64,000 nucleotides of DNA from NCBI RefSeq assembly GCF_040126305.1, contig NZ_CP149510.1, positions 417,001 through 481,000 on the forward strand. Direction: 5' to 3'. Position numbers and translations under genes: made by a program. Below are positions 18,044 to 27,034 of the stretch, in pieces (the stretch's first letter is position 1; each line of letters begins with the position of its first letter). The stretch comes from Pararhizobium sp. A13 (GTDB lineage Bacteria > Pseudomonadota > Alphaproteobacteria > Rhizobiales > Rhizobiaceae). A model generated the notes under the pieces. It searched no databases. It was not told the DNA's origin and saw nothing but the letters and a program-made list of their open reading frames with translations.

Positions 18044-19111
18044 TCAGACCCTCAAGCCCGTCTCGCTGTCAAAGACATGCACATCTCCGGGGCGGATCGA
18101 TACATCGATGACGTCACCGGCTCTGACCGGCCTACGGGTGGTATCGACAATCGTCACCTCAGTCGCAGTCGAAGTGGTGATATAGGTCGCAGAGCCGGTG
18201 GTCTCGACGATCCCGACCGGTAGGCGGAAGACGCCCTGCCCCGGTTCGACGAAATGCAGATGCTCCGGCCGAAGCCCCGCTGTCACCTTGCGGCCGGGCT
18301 GGAGCTGGCGATCGAGCGCAATGGTCTGCTTTTCGCCGACATCGACCTCCAGCGAGCGGCCATCCTCGCCGACCGTCGCAGGCACGAAGTTCATCGCCGG
18401 CGAGCCGATGAAGCCGGCGACGAACTTATTGGCTGGCCGGTCATAGAGCTCCAGCGGCGCGCCCTGCTGCTCGATCACGCCGTCCTTCATCACCACCACA
18501 TGGTCGGCCATCGTCATCGCCTCGATCTGGTCATGCGTGACATAGACGGAAGTGGCGTGCAGCCGGTCGTGCAAAGTGCGGATTTCCTTGCGCATATGGA
18601 CCCGCAACGCCGCATCGAGATTGGACAGCGGCTCGTCGAACAGGAAGGCCTTGGGATGGCGGATGATAGCGCGGCTCATGGCGACGCGCTGGCGCTGGCC
18701 GCCGGAGAGCTCACGTGGATAGCGTCCGAGAAGATGCGAAAGCCCAGTCGTGGCGGCGACTTCCTCTGCCGCCTTCTTGGCCTCGGCCTTGGCGACACCG
18801 CGAATGCGCAGGCTGTAGGTGAGGTTCTGCTCGACCGTCATGTGCGGGTAGAGCGCGTAGGACTGGAACACCATGGCGATGTCGCGCTTGCGCGGCGGCA
18901 CCTTGTTCATCAGTTCACCGGCGATCTTCAAGTCGCCCGTCGAAATGCTCTCAAGCCCAGCCAGCGAACGCAGCAACGTGGACTTGCCGCAGCCGGAGGG
19001 GCCGACGAGCGCGACGAAGCTGCCCTTCTCGATGCTGAGATCGATATTCTTCAGCGCGTGGAAGGCACCGTAATATTTGTTGACGCCCGAGAGTTCGATC
19101 TGCTTGGTCAT
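18044..19111 (-). CDS. sugar ABC transporter ATPase (UgpC/MalK type)
   Basis: ATPase of a CUT1-type carbohydrate importer, 355 residues. Walker A GPSGCGKST at 37-45, Q-loop FQSYALYPHMT near 82-92, signature LSGGQRQR at 135-142, Walker B FLFDEPLSNLD from 156, and YVTHDQIEAMTMAD near 190. The C-terminal TOBE region (about 240-355) matches MalK/UgpC regulators. ATG at 19111 overlaps the permease stop. The open frame continues to 19780 but only as an out-of-frame shadow of the permease gene. Confidence 0.93.
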   Translation of the reverse strand: MTKQIELSGVNKYYGAFHALKNIDLSIEKGSFVALVGPSGCGKSTLLRSLAGLESISTGDLKIAGELMNKVPPRKRDIAMVFQSYALYPHMTVEQNLTYSLRIRGVAKAEAKKAAEEVAATTGLSHLLGRYPRELSGGQRQRVAMSRAIIRHPKAFLFDEPLSNLDAALRVHMRKEIRTLHDRLHATSVYVTHDQIEAMTMADHVVVMKDGVIEQQGAPLELYDRPANKFVAGFIGSPAMNFVPATVGEDGRSLEVDVGEKQTIALDRQLQPGRKVTAGLRPEHLHFVEPGQGVFRLPVGIVETTGSATYITTSTATEVTIVDTTRRPVRAGDVIDVSIRPGDVHVFDSETGLRV

Positions 19112-19935
19112 TTGATGGCTCCCGAGGTAAGGCCGGAGACGATGCGCCGCTGCAGCAGCACGAAGATGGCGAGAATGGGGGTCACGTAGATCGTGGCGTA
19201 GGCCATGATGTTGTTCCATTCGTTGGTATTCGGCCCCATGAAGGAATTGAGCCCGACGCTGGCGGGCTGAAGTTCCACCGCCTGGATGATCGACTTCGAA
19301 TAGACGAACTCGCCGAAGGCCTGCATGAAGATCAGGATGGCGCTGACGAGAATGCCGTTGCGGGCGAGCGGCAGCACGATGTTGAAGAAAGCGCCCACAC
19401 GCGAGTTGCCATCGACCAGCGCCGCCTCCTCCAGTTCCATCGGCACGGCCATGAAGGTGGCGCGCACCAACACCACGAAGAACGGCATGCTCTTGGCGGC
19501 AATGGCGATGATCACGGCAAGACGGGGATATTCCAGCATGCCGATCTGCGAAAAACCGACGAAGATCGGTGTGATCATCAAGGAGGCCGGCAGGACCTGC
19601 AGCATGAGGATCAGAAACAGGCCAATGTCGACCCAGACATTGCGGTAGCGCGCCAGCACATAGGCACAGCCGACGCCAAGCACCGTGATCAGCACCACGG
19701 CTCCGGAGGCGATGACCAGCGAGTTCCAGAGATAGCGCCCCATGCCCCGGCTTTCCCAGACATGAGAATAGGTGCTCCACTGCGGCACGGACGGCCAGAA
19801 GGTCGGCGGCGTGGCGAACATCTCGGAACCGCTTTTAAGCGCGGTGATGTACATCCAATAGAGCGGAAAGAGATAGATCGCCGCCATGATGATGGCGATC
19901 ACGAACATCAAGCGGTTGCGGGCAGTATCGCTCAT
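19108..19935 (-). CDS. sugar ABC transporter permease (MalG type)
   Basis: Inner-membrane permease of 275 residues with six helices. The EAA loop is MELEEAALVDGNSRVGAFFNIVLPLARNG near residues 150-180 (given in part). N-terminal MFVIAIIMAAIYLFPLYWMY and the motif TPPTFWPSVPQW are typical of CUT1 MalG proteins. Start overlaps the upstream permease stop (ATGA) and its stop overlaps the ATPase start, so the three are co-translated. Confidence 0.92.
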   Translation of the reverse strand: MSDTARNRLMFVIAIIMAAIYLFPLYWMYITALKSGSEMFATPPTFWPSVPQWSTYSHVWESRGMGRYLWNSLVIASGAVVLITVLGVGCAYVLARYRNVWVDIGLFLILMLQVLPASLMITPIFVGFSQIGMLEYPRLAVIIAIAAKSMPFFVVLVRATFMAVPMELEEAALVDGNSRVGAFFNIVLPLARNGILVSAILIFMQAFGEFVYSKSIIQAVELQPASVGLNSFMGPNTNEWNNIMAYATIYVTPILAIFVLLQRRIVSGLTSGAIK

Positions 19936-20834
19936 CCGCGCACCTCATGGCGTGTCGAGCGGACATAGACGACCGAGGCGATCATGACGAAGATGATCAT
20001 CAGGACGGAAATCGTCGCGCCCTTGGCAAAGTCATACTGCCGGAAGGACTGCTCCCAGGCCCAGTATTGCGTGACGTTGGACGAATTGTTCGGCCCGCCC
20101 GAGGTGATGGCGGCAAAAAGGTCGAACTGCTGCAGCGTGAAGATCAGGCCGAGCGCGATGATGGCGCCGATGGTGGAGCGCATCATCGGCAGGGTGATCG
20201 TCCAGAAGCGCTGCCAGGCGTTTGCCCCATCGAGCTCGGCAGCCTCGTAGAGGTCGGTGGGGATGCCCGAAAGGCCGACCGAGAGCAGGATCATGTTGAA
20301 CGAGGTGCCGAGCCAGATGTTGGCCAGGATCACCGCATAGAGCGAATAGTTCGGATCGGAGCGCCAGAAAATATTGCCGGAGATGATGCCGCTTTCTTTG
20401 AGTATGAAGTTCAGAACGCCGAAATCCCCCGAGAGTATCCAGTTCCAGATGGCCCCGACGACGAGACCCGGCATGACCCAGGACACAAGAAACAGGCCAC
20501 GCAGCCAGGAGGCGCCGGGAAAGTTGACCCAGAAGAACAGCGCCAGCCCGAAGCCGACCAGGAATTGCCCGGCGATCGAACCGACGACGAAGATCGCCGT
20601 ATTGGCAAGAATCGGCAATGTTTCCGGCTGGGCGAAAAGATCGCGATAGTTCTTGAAACCGACAAAGGGGCGCATCAGCGTGCCAAGGCTGAACATGTCA
20701 ACCTCTTGAAAGCTCATCAGGACGTTGTAGATGAGCGGCAGGCCCGCCATCAGGAACAAAAAACCGAGCGGGAAGGCGACCAGCACGATATCGAAACCGC
20801 GCCCGTCCCTGATGCTGGAAAGGAGCCTCTTCAT
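19932..20834 (-). CDS. sugar ABC transporter permease (MalF type)
   Basis: Partner permease, 300 residues, six helices. EAA loop DLYEAAELDGANAWQRFWTI near residues 195-215; LPLIYNVLMSFQEVDMFS near 32-49 is a CUT1 N-terminal feature. ATG at 20834 gives the expected short cytoplasmic N-terminus; the open frame upstream lies in repeat sequence. It is separated from the binding-protein gene by 322 bp containing a mosaic repeat. Confidence 0.92.
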   Translation of the reverse strand: MKRLLSSIRDGRGFDIVLVAFPLGFLFLMAGLPLIYNVLMSFQEVDMFSLGTLMRPFVGFKNYRDLFAQPETLPILANTAIFVVGSIAGQFLVGFGLALFFWVNFPGASWLRGLFLVSWVMPGLVVGAIWNWILSGDFGVLNFILKESGIISGNIFWRSDPNYSLYAVILANIWLGTSFNMILLSVGLSGIPTDLYEAAELDGANAWQRFWTITLPMMRSTIGAIIALGLIFTLQQFDLFAAITSGGPNNSSNVTQYWAWEQSFRQYDFAKGATISVLMIIFVMIASVVYVRSTRHEVRG

Positions 20835-20935
20835 GGGGCCTCCGATGCTCCGAACGGGGCTGCCAAGCGCTTGAGCGGATGACAACCCCTTCCGGGAGGA
20901 AATGCTGGATGGCGGAAGGGAAGCCATCCGGTTTG

Positions 20936-21130
20936 TCCCCTTCTCCCCAGCCGGGAGAAGGTGGCCTCCCCGGGACTTGCCTTCGGCAAGCCCGAGGACA
21001 GTCTGCGGGCCGGATGAGGGGGAGTGCGGCATAGGCTATCCTCGATTATGCTCGGGGCATTCGCGTGTGCTGACGCTCCCCCCTCATCGCCTCGCTCTGC
21101 TCGGCTCTTCTCCCGCTGGGAGAAGAGGAA
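20936..21130. repeat. Rhizobium-type intergenic mosaic repeat (RIME-like)
   Basis: About 195 bp of nested palindromes between two genes of one operon. CTTCTCCC...GGGAGAAG lies near 20940-20960; CTTGCC-TTC-GGCAAG near 20977-20991; GGATGAGGGGGAG near 21012-21024 is mirrored by CTCCCCCCTCATC near 21075-21087; a second CTCTTCTCCC...GGGAGAAGAG lies near 21106-21126. Two oppositely oriented units appear to flank a central spacer. This resembles the RIME family of Rhizobiaceae by memory, not by search. It sits in the 3' region of the binding-protein message and may stabilise it. The rest of the 322-bp gap shows no gene. Confidence 0.6.
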
Positions 21131-21156
21131 CAAGAGCCGCTTCAGCGTCTATAAGA

Positions 21157-22389
21157 TCAGCCCAAGACAGCCTTGATCTTCTCGGCAGCCTGATCAAGCG
21201 CGTCCTTCGGGCTTGCCTGACCGGTCAGGGCGGCCTGAATGGCATCCTGGATCGCCTTGGAGATCTTCGGCCATTCCGGGTGCGGGCCGCGCGGCTTGGC
21301 GTATTTCAACTGCTCGAGGAAGACCTTGAGGGCCGCGTCCTTGAGCGGCTGGCCGGTTTCGGGGATGGAGATGTCGGAACGGGCCGGAAGCTGGCCATAG
21401 TTCTTGAACATCTTGTCGTCCTGCGAAGCGAAGAATTCAAGCGCCTTGAAGGCTTCCTGCGGATGCTTGGAGGAAGCGAAGATAGCCCAGTTGAAGTCGC
21501 CCATGGCCGAGGAGCGTTCGGCGCCGTCCTTTGGCACTGGAAGCAGCGTCACACCCCAGTCGAACTTCGCTTCCTGGGACATGCGGTCGAGTTCCCACGG
21601 CCCGGAAATCGCCATGGCGGCATTGCCGGAATTGAAGGTACCGGTCGAATCCCACTGGCCGCGCGTCAGCGTGTCGGGCGAGGCGAGCTTCTCGTCGATG
21701 ATCGTCTTCCAGATTTCGAGCGCCTTCACCGCGCCTTCGGCATTGATGTTCTCGTAGCTGCCACCGCCCATCTGCGCCCAGGGCAGGAACTGGAACGTGC
21801 CCTCCTCGTTGGCCTTGGCCGAGAACGCGAGACCATAGACGTTGGCGGCCGGATCGGTCAGCTTGCGCGCAGCCTCGACCAGCTCGTCCCAGGTCTGTGG
21901 CGGCTTGTTGGGATCAAGGCCCTTCGCCTTGAACATGTCCTTGTTGTAGTAGAGCGCGATCGTGTTGGTCGCCTTCGGCACGCCGTAATACTTGCCGTCC
22001 CACTCGACCGACTTCAGCGGGCCGGGGAAGTAGTTTTCCGGCTTGATCACCGTCGATTTCGAAACCATGTCGGTGAGATCAAGGAAGGCGCCGTGCGACG
22101 AAAACAGCGCATGCTCCGGATTGTCGACGGCGATGATGTCGGGCGCCTGGCCGGTGGCGTAGGCACGCATGGCTTCGGTGACGACATCATCGAACTGGAT
22201 AAGCCGATATTCGATCTTGATGCCGTTGTTCTGGGCGTTGAATTCCTTGATCAGGTTCGGCGCCGGCTGAATGTCCCGGTCCAGAGACCAGAGTGTCAGG
22301 GTGACGTCTTCCGCCTTGGCGGACAACCCAAACAGCGACACGCCTGCAAGCGCCAGCGCACCGATGACTGCATATTTGCGGATACCCAT
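21157..22389 (-). CDS. sugar ABC transporter periplasmic binding protein
   Basis: Extracellular solute-binding protein family 1, 410 residues. A signal peptide (about residues 1-24, [22 protein letters not shown]) precedes the mature start [17 protein letters not shown]-type segments such as [19 protein letters not shown] near 120 and [16 protein letters not shown] near 240 are family features. ATG at 22389 follows AGGAGGAAACT, an excellent ribosome site. The ligand is unknown; neighbouring dehydrogenase and isomerase genes suggest a sugar or glycoside. Confidence 0.92.
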   Translation of the reverse strand: MGIRKYAVIGALALAGVSLFGLSAKAEDVTLTLWSLDRDIQPAPNLIKEFNAQNNGIKIEYRLIQFDDVVTEAMRAYATGQAPDIIAVDNPEHALFSSHGAFLDLTDMVSKSTVIKPENYFPGPLKSVEWDGKYYGVPKATNTIALYYNKDMFKAKGLDPNKPPQTWDELVEAARKLTDPAANVYGLAFSAKANEEGTFQFLPWAQMGGGSYENINAEGAVKALEIWKTIIDEKLASPDTLTRGQWDSTGTFNSGNAAMAISGPWELDRMSQEAKFDWGVTLLPVPKDGAERSSAMGDFNWAIFASSKHPQEAFKALEFFASQDDKMFKNYGQLPARSDISIPETGQPLKDAALKVFLEQLKYAKPRGPHPEWPKISKAIQDAIQAALTGQASPKDALDQAAEKIKAVLG

Positions 22390-22480
22390 AGTTTCCTCCT
22401 GTTGGTTACCCTTTGCGGCCGCCATCCTCCATGCCGGCCTTCTTCAGTCCATGTCAGTCCTTTCAGACCTGCCTGACTGG

Positions 22481-23383
22481 TCAGGCAGCATCGACGACGA
22501 AATCGCCGCCCCGGCACGTCTTCAGATGGTTGAGGCCGTGAACCTGGCCGGTCATTTCCAGTGCATCGCGATAGACCGGGTCGTGCCAGCCCTCGATGTC
22601 GATGGAGCCGGACCAGCCGGCAAGCCGCAGCTCGGAAATCACGTCCGTCCAGTTGGTGTCGCCGAAGCCCGGCGTGCGCATGAACACGAACTTTTCCTTG
22701 CCGAAAATGCCGTGCTCGCGAATGACGTCCCAGCGGATGGTCGCGTCCTTGCCATGCACGTGGAAAATCTTGTGTGCCCATTTGCGGATCTGTGGCAGCG
22801 GGTCGATCAGATAGACCATCTGGTGGCAGGGCTCCCATTCAAGGCCGATATGATCGTCCGGCGTCTCGTTGAAGATGAGCTCCCAGGCATCCGGATTGTG
22901 GGCGATGTTCCAGTCGCCGGTCGCCCAGTTGCCGTCCATGGCGCAATTCTCAAACGCGATCTTCACGCCCTTGTCGGCGGCGCGCCTGGCAAGTTCGCTC
23001 CAGATTTCCTTGTAGCGCGGCAGGCTATCGGTCAGCGGTTTATTACGGATACGTCCCGTAAAGCCGGCGACGCAAGTGGCGCCGAAATGGTGGGCGTTGT
23101 CGATGCAATCCTTCCAACCCTGCAGCGTGTCGCGGTCGATGTCCGTCGTCTCCAGCGGATTGCCGAACATGCCGAGCGTCGAGATGGTGATGTCGCGATC
23201 GCCGATCGCCTCGACGCAGCGCTTGCCGAGTTCGGCGAGATCCTGGCCGTTGGTCGTCTGCCAGAAGAAGGGCTCGAAGCTCTCGAAGCCCATGTCGGCG
23301 ATCTGGCCGATGCGGTCGGCAGCCTTGCCGCCGGATGCGCTGATCATGGTGCCGATGCGAATGGCTTTTGCCGGATTGCTCAT
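22481..23383 (-). CDS. TIM-barrel sugar isomerase/epimerase family protein
   Basis: Xylose-isomerase-like TIM barrel, 300 residues. Metal-binding type segments include ISTLGMFGN near 70, KIAFENCAMDGNW near 145, HIGLEWEPCHQMVYL near 178, FHVHGKDATIRW near 204 and SIDIEGWHDPVY near 265. These carry the Glu/Asp/His residues expected of the fold. Reaction not known; such enzymes often isomerise or dehydrate 3-keto sugars with a neighbouring Gfo/Idh/MocA enzyme. ATG at 23383; 13 bp after the upstream oxidoreductase stop. Confidence 0.82.
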   Translation of the reverse strand: MSNPAKAIRIGTMISASGGKAADRIGQIADMGFESFEPFFWQTTNGQDLAELGKRCVEAIGDRDITISTLGMFGNPLETTDIDRDTLQGWKDCIDNAHHFGATCVAGFTGRIRNKPLTDSLPRYKEIWSELARRAADKGVKIAFENCAMDGNWATGDWNIAHNPDAWELIFNETPDDHIGLEWEPCHQMVYLIDPLPQIRKWAHKIFHVHGKDATIRWDVIREHGIFGKEKFVFMRTPGFGDTNWTDVISELRLAGWSGSIDIEGWHDPVYRDALEMTGQVHGLNHLKTCRGGDFVVDAA

Positions 23384-23396
23384 CAAAAGATCCTGT

Positions 23397-24437
23397 TCAT
23401 AGGGTCACGCGCTGCCGGGTGCGGGCGCTTTCGATCGCCGCAAACACCATGGCAAGGCTGTTGATATTGTCATTGCTCGCCGTTTCGGGCTGGCGGCCGG
23501 TTTTGATGGCAGCAAGGAAATCGGCGATGACGCTGGCATGGCCATGGGTCTCTCCCTCATTGGCGGGCTCAGGTACCGGAATGGCATCGACCGGTCGAAG
23601 GAAGCCTTCCGTTCCCGCCACCCTGCGCGCCTGGAAATCCTCGGCGCCGTCCCAGAGCAGCGTGCCCTTCGTGCCGATGATCCGCCACTGACTTTCCCAG
23701 CTGGTATTGGCACCTTCGGCACACCAGGAGCCGCGATAGGTAAAGGTCACGTCATCCTTGAATTCGAAGATCGCATTGGCCGCGGCACCATGCGCATACC
23801 ACGAGCCGCGCGGGTTGCTTTCGTGGCAATAGACGGCAACCGGCACCTTGTCGGCGACGAAGCGGGCGGCGTCGAACGTGTGGATCGCCATGTCGAGCAA
23901 AAGCACATTGTCCATCTCTTCGCGAAAACCGCCAAAATGCGCGCCGATGAAGAAATCGCAGTGGATGGCAGTGAGTTCGCCGAGCACGCCGCTTTCGACA
24001 AGCCGGCGGATGCGGCGAGTGCCCGATATGAAGCGACGGTTCTGGACGATGGCATGGACTTTTCCGGCGGCAGCGGCCTGGGCGATCATCGCCCGCCCCT
24101 CCTCGATCGAGGACGCCATCGGCTTCTCGCTCAGGACATGGCATCCATGCGCCAGAGCGGTCGCGACGACGTCGTGACGGGCGGCGGGAATAACGACGTC
24201 GAAAACCATGTCTGCCGAGGTTTCTGCAAGGACGGCCGCCAGGTCGCGACCGATGACGGCATCGATCAGACCAAACTCTTCGGCAAGCGCCTTTGCTGCC
24301 ATCGGGTTGACATCAACGAGGCCGATGACATCAACCGCGGCTCTGATTTCAGGGGTGTCCGCGATCGCTTTCAGCCAGCCTTTGGCCATAGCTCCGCATC
24401 CGCACAAAACTGCACGCAAAATGGGATTCTCCTCCAT
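23397..24437 (-). CDS. Gfo/Idh/MocA-family oxidoreductase
   Basis: NAD(P)-dependent sugar dehydrogenase family, 346 residues from ATG 24437. Rossmann loop RAVLCGCGAMAKGWLKAI near residues 8-25, the family motif LSEKPMA near 98, and a C-terminal beta domain with DMAIHTFDAARF near 180. The ATG lies inside GGAGGAG, which would fit better as the ribosome site of an in-frame TTG at 24419 (protein MRAVLCGCG...); the true start may be that TTG. First gene of the LacI-controlled operon. Substrate unknown. Confidence 0.85.
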   Translation of the reverse strand: MEENPILRAVLCGCGAMAKGWLKAIADTPEIRAAVDVIGLVDVNPMAAKALAEEFGLIDAVIGRDLAAVLAETSADMVFDVVIPAARHDVVATALAHGCHVLSEKPMASSIEEGRAMIAQAAAAGKVHAIVQNRRFISGTRRIRRLVESGVLGELTAIHCDFFIGAHFGGFREEMDNVLLLDMAIHTFDAARFVADKVPVAVYCHESNPRGSWYAHGAAANAIFEFKDDVTFTYRGSWCAEGANTSWESQWRIIGTKGTLLWDGAEDFQARRVAGTEGFLRPVDAIPVPEPANEGETHGHASVIADFLAAIKTGRQPETASNDNINSLAMVFAAIESARTRQRVTL

Positions 24438-24467
24438 AAAGTCTACGGTTTTCGCTCCTTTTCGATC

Positions 24468-24485
24468 ACCGTAAACGTTTACGGT
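24468..24485. promoter_or_regulatory. LacI-family operator in the divergent promoter
   Basis: Perfect 18-bp palindrome ACCGTAAACGTTTACGGT, with the central CG step typical of LacI/GalR operators. It lies 31 bp upstream of the oxidoreductase start and 75 bp before the lacI-family gene, so one repressor could control both directions. Confidence 0.85.
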
Positions 24486-24560
24486 ACTATGAACGAATTT
24501 TGAAACGTGTCAATAGATGGACATCGGGCACACCGAAATCGCACGTTGAAAGCGGCTGGA

Positions 24561-25598
24561 ATGACGGGCATACGCAGGCTTGCACAACATCTGGACATTT
24601 CCATCGGAACCGTGTCGCGGGCGCTGAACGGGCGGCCGGACGTGAACGAGGAAACGCGCAAAAGAGTGCTCGAAGCCGCAGCCGAACTCGGCTATGTACC
24701 GAACCAGTCCGGCCGCAGCCTGCGCCAGGGCACAACCAATATCATCGGCTTCATGATGCAGACCGGAGCCGAGATCACCGGTCAGGGCGACACCTTCTTC
24801 ATGAGCGTGTTCGACGGCGTGCAGACCGTTTTTGCGCGCCATCATCTCGATCTCGTCGCACTCCTCTGCTCGTCGCAGGAAGACCCGGACGACTATCTCC
24901 GGCGCGTCGTCGCCCGCGGGTTCGCTGATGGTCTCATCCTCTCCGCGACCCAGCGGCACGATCCCCGCCTTGAGTTCCTGGCCAAGCGCAAAATTCCGTT
25001 CGCCACGCTCGGGCGCAGTCTCACTGACGTCGGCCAGCCCTGGCTCGATCTTGATTTCGAAGGCATGGCGCAAACCTCGATCGACAGGCTGGTGGCGAAG
25101 GGCCACCGCCGGATCGCAGTCACCAGGCCCCATGACGATACAAATCTCGGTTATCTCTTCGTCGACCAGGCCGCCAGCGCGCTTGCAGCGCATGGCCTTT
25201 CCCTGGATCCCGACCTCATCTTCCGCTCGACGCCCAATGAGACGGGCGGCTATCAGATCGCCCGCGATCTGCTCTCGAAGGAGGACAGACCGACCGCAAT
25301 CGTGCTGGTCAACGAAACCAATGCAATCGGGTTCTACCGCGGATTGAACGAAGCCGGTCTGAAGCCGGGGCGCGATATTGCCATTATCGGACGTCACAGC
25401 CCGCAGTCGCATTTTCTGTCGCCGAGCCTCACCGGCTTTGCCCTGTCGCGACGCGATCTCGGCATCGCGCTCGCCGAAACGCTGCTCGCGACGATGCCGG
25501 CCTTCAGCCATTTCTACCCGAATGCGGAACTACGGAAGATCTGGCGGGAGGAGCTGATTGAAGGCGAAAGCGACGCCTTCACATTACCTCATGGTTGA
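24561..25598 (+). CDS. LacI-family transcriptional regulator
   Basis: Repressor of 345 residues. The N-terminal HTH and hinge are clear: MTGIRRLAQHLDISIGTVSR then ALNGRPDVNEETRKRVLEAA, followed by LGYVPNQSGRSLR. The rest is a periplasmic-binding-protein-like effector domain (TNIIGFMMQTG from about 57). ATG at 24561 places the HTH at residue 1, as usual; a TTG at 24546 could add five residues. The palindrome at 24468-24485 is its probable operator, giving control of the divergent sugar operon and of itself. Inducer unknown. Confidence 0.93.
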   Translation: MTGIRRLAQHLDISIGTVSRALNGRPDVNEETRKRVLEAAAELGYVPNQSGRSLRQGTTNIIGFMMQTGAEITGQGDTFFMSVFDGVQTVFARHHLDLVALLCSSQEDPDDYLRRVVARGFADGLILSATQRHDPRLEFLAKRKIPFATLGRSLTDVGQPWLDLDFEGMAQTSIDRLVAKGHRRIAVTRPHDDTNLGYLFVDQAASALAAHGLSLDPDLIFRSTPNETGGYQIARDLLSKEDRPTAIVLVNETNAIGFYRGLNEAGLKPGRDIAIIGRHSPQSHFLSPSLTGFALSRRDLGIALAETLLATMPAFSHFYPNAELRKIWREELIEGESDAFTLPHG

Positions 25599-25702
25599 TC
25601 GGCGCCAGAGCCGGTATCGCAGTTATTCTTCGCGGCTTGAACACCGGCAATATCCGGTGCAAATCGGACAGGCTCTCCTCTGACACTGGAAAAACAGCCC
25701 AC

Positions 25703-27034
25703 ATGCCCGGACCGACACTCGACCCGATTGAAACCGATCACATCCTGCCGAAGAAGGCCGGCGTCGTCGTCATCGGCGGTGGCATTATCGGGACAAGCAC
25801 CGCGCTATTCCTTGCCGAGCGTGGCATCGATGTGGTGCTGTGCGAAAAGGGCGTTCTCGGCGGCGAGCAGTCCAGCCGCAACTGGGGCTGGGTCCGCGTC
25901 ATGGGCCGCGACCGGCGGGAGATACCGCTGGCGATCGAATCCCTGAAAATCTGGGATGGATTGGACGCACGCGTCGGCAGCCAGACCGGGTTTCGCCGTT
26001 CGGGGATTATCTATATCTCGGAGAACGAGACGGACATCGCCAACCGCGATGCCTGGTTGAAACTTGCTCAGGCCCACGGGCTCGACACGCGCCAGATCGG
26101 CCCCGACGAGACGGCGGCGGTGATGCTGGACTCCGCACGGCGATACAATGGCGCGCTTTACACGCCAAGTGATGGCCGCGCAGAACCGCAAAAGGCAGTG
26201 CCGGCGATTGCGATGGGCGCGCGCCGGGCCGGCGCCCGCATCGTGACAGGCTGCGCCGTGCGCGGCATCGAAAAAAGCGCCGGCCGCATCAGCGCCGTCA
26301 TCACCGAGAAGGGCCACATCGAAACTTCCGCCGTCGTGCTTGCCGGAGGCGCCTGGTCGCGTCTGTTTTGCAAGGGACTTGGCATCCGGCTGCCGCAACT
26401 GAAAGTGCGCAACTCGGTTCTGCGCACCAGCGCGGTGAACCGAGGGCCGGATGGCGCGGGTGCCACCGCGACCTTTGCCTATCGGAAACGGCTGGACGGC
26501 GGCTATACCATCGCCAATGGCGGCATCAACATGCATGCGCTGGTGCCGGACAGTTTCGCCTTCTTCCGCGATTTCCAACCCGCCAGGAAGGCCGAGGGCG
26601 AGGCGGTGCAACTCGGTCTCAGCGCACGAAGCTGGCAGGAACTGTTCGAAATCCCCACCGTCCCCCTCGACCGGCCCGGCGCCTTCGAACGGCACCGGAT
26701 TCTCGACCCGAAACCGGACGGCAGATCCGCCTTGAACGCGCTGCGGGCCGCCACGGAAGCCCTACCGGTGCTGCGCGATGCGAAAGTGGAGCAGATTTGG
26801 GCTGGCCTGATCGATGTGACGCCGGATGCGGTGCCGGTTATCTCAAAGCTCGACAGCCTTCCCGGGCTGGTTATTGCAACCGGCTTCTCTGGCCACGGCT
26901 TCGGTATCGGCCCAGGCGCAGGGCATCTCGCTGCTGATCTGGCCACCGGCAACACGCCAATCGTTGATCCGGCCCCCTTCGGCTTCACGCGCTTTTCCGA
27001 TGGAACGCCGATCGAAATCGCGCCGCCAGTCTGA
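25703..27034 (+). CDS. FAD-dependent oxidoreductase, DAO family
   Basis: Flavin amine/amino-acid oxidase or dehydrogenase of the DadA/glycine-oxidase type, 443 residues. FAD-binding GVVVIGGGIIGTSTALFLAE near residues 19-38, GEQSSRNWGWVRVMGRD near 55-71, and GFSGHGFGIGPGAGHLAADL near 395-415. ATG at 25703 is chosen to keep about 18 residues before the Rossmann strand; the frame opens 36 codons earlier, overlapping lacI. It follows lacI on the same strand and may be co-transcribed. Substrate unknown. It ends one base before dhaK, tail to tail. Confidence 0.85.
   Translation: MPGPTLDPIETDHILPKKAGVVVIGGGIIGTSTALFLAERGIDVVLCEKGVLGGEQSSRNWGWVRVMGRDRREIPLAIESLKIWDGLDARVGSQTGFRRSGIIYISENETDIANRDAWLKLAQAHGLDTRQIGPDETAAVMLDSARRYNGALYTPSDGRAEPQKAVPAIAMGARRAGARIVTGCAVRGIEKSAGRISAVITEKGHIETSAVVLAGGAWSRLFCKGLGIRLPQLKVRNSVLRTSAVNRGPDGAGATATFAYRKRLDGGYTIANGGINMHALVPDSFAFFRDFQPARKAEGEAVQLGLSARSWQELFEIPTVPLDRPGAFERHRILDPKPDGRSALNALRAATEALPVLRDAKVEQIWAGLIDVTPDAVPVISKLDSLPGLVIATGFSGHGFGIGPGAGHLAADLATGNTPIVDPAPFGFTRFSDGTPIEIAPPV

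Noticed and set aside
19112..19780. N-terminal extension of the sugar ABC ATPase
   Set aside because: Out-of-frame reading of the MalG-type permease gene; the ATPase has a normal ATG at 19111 overlapping the permease stop.
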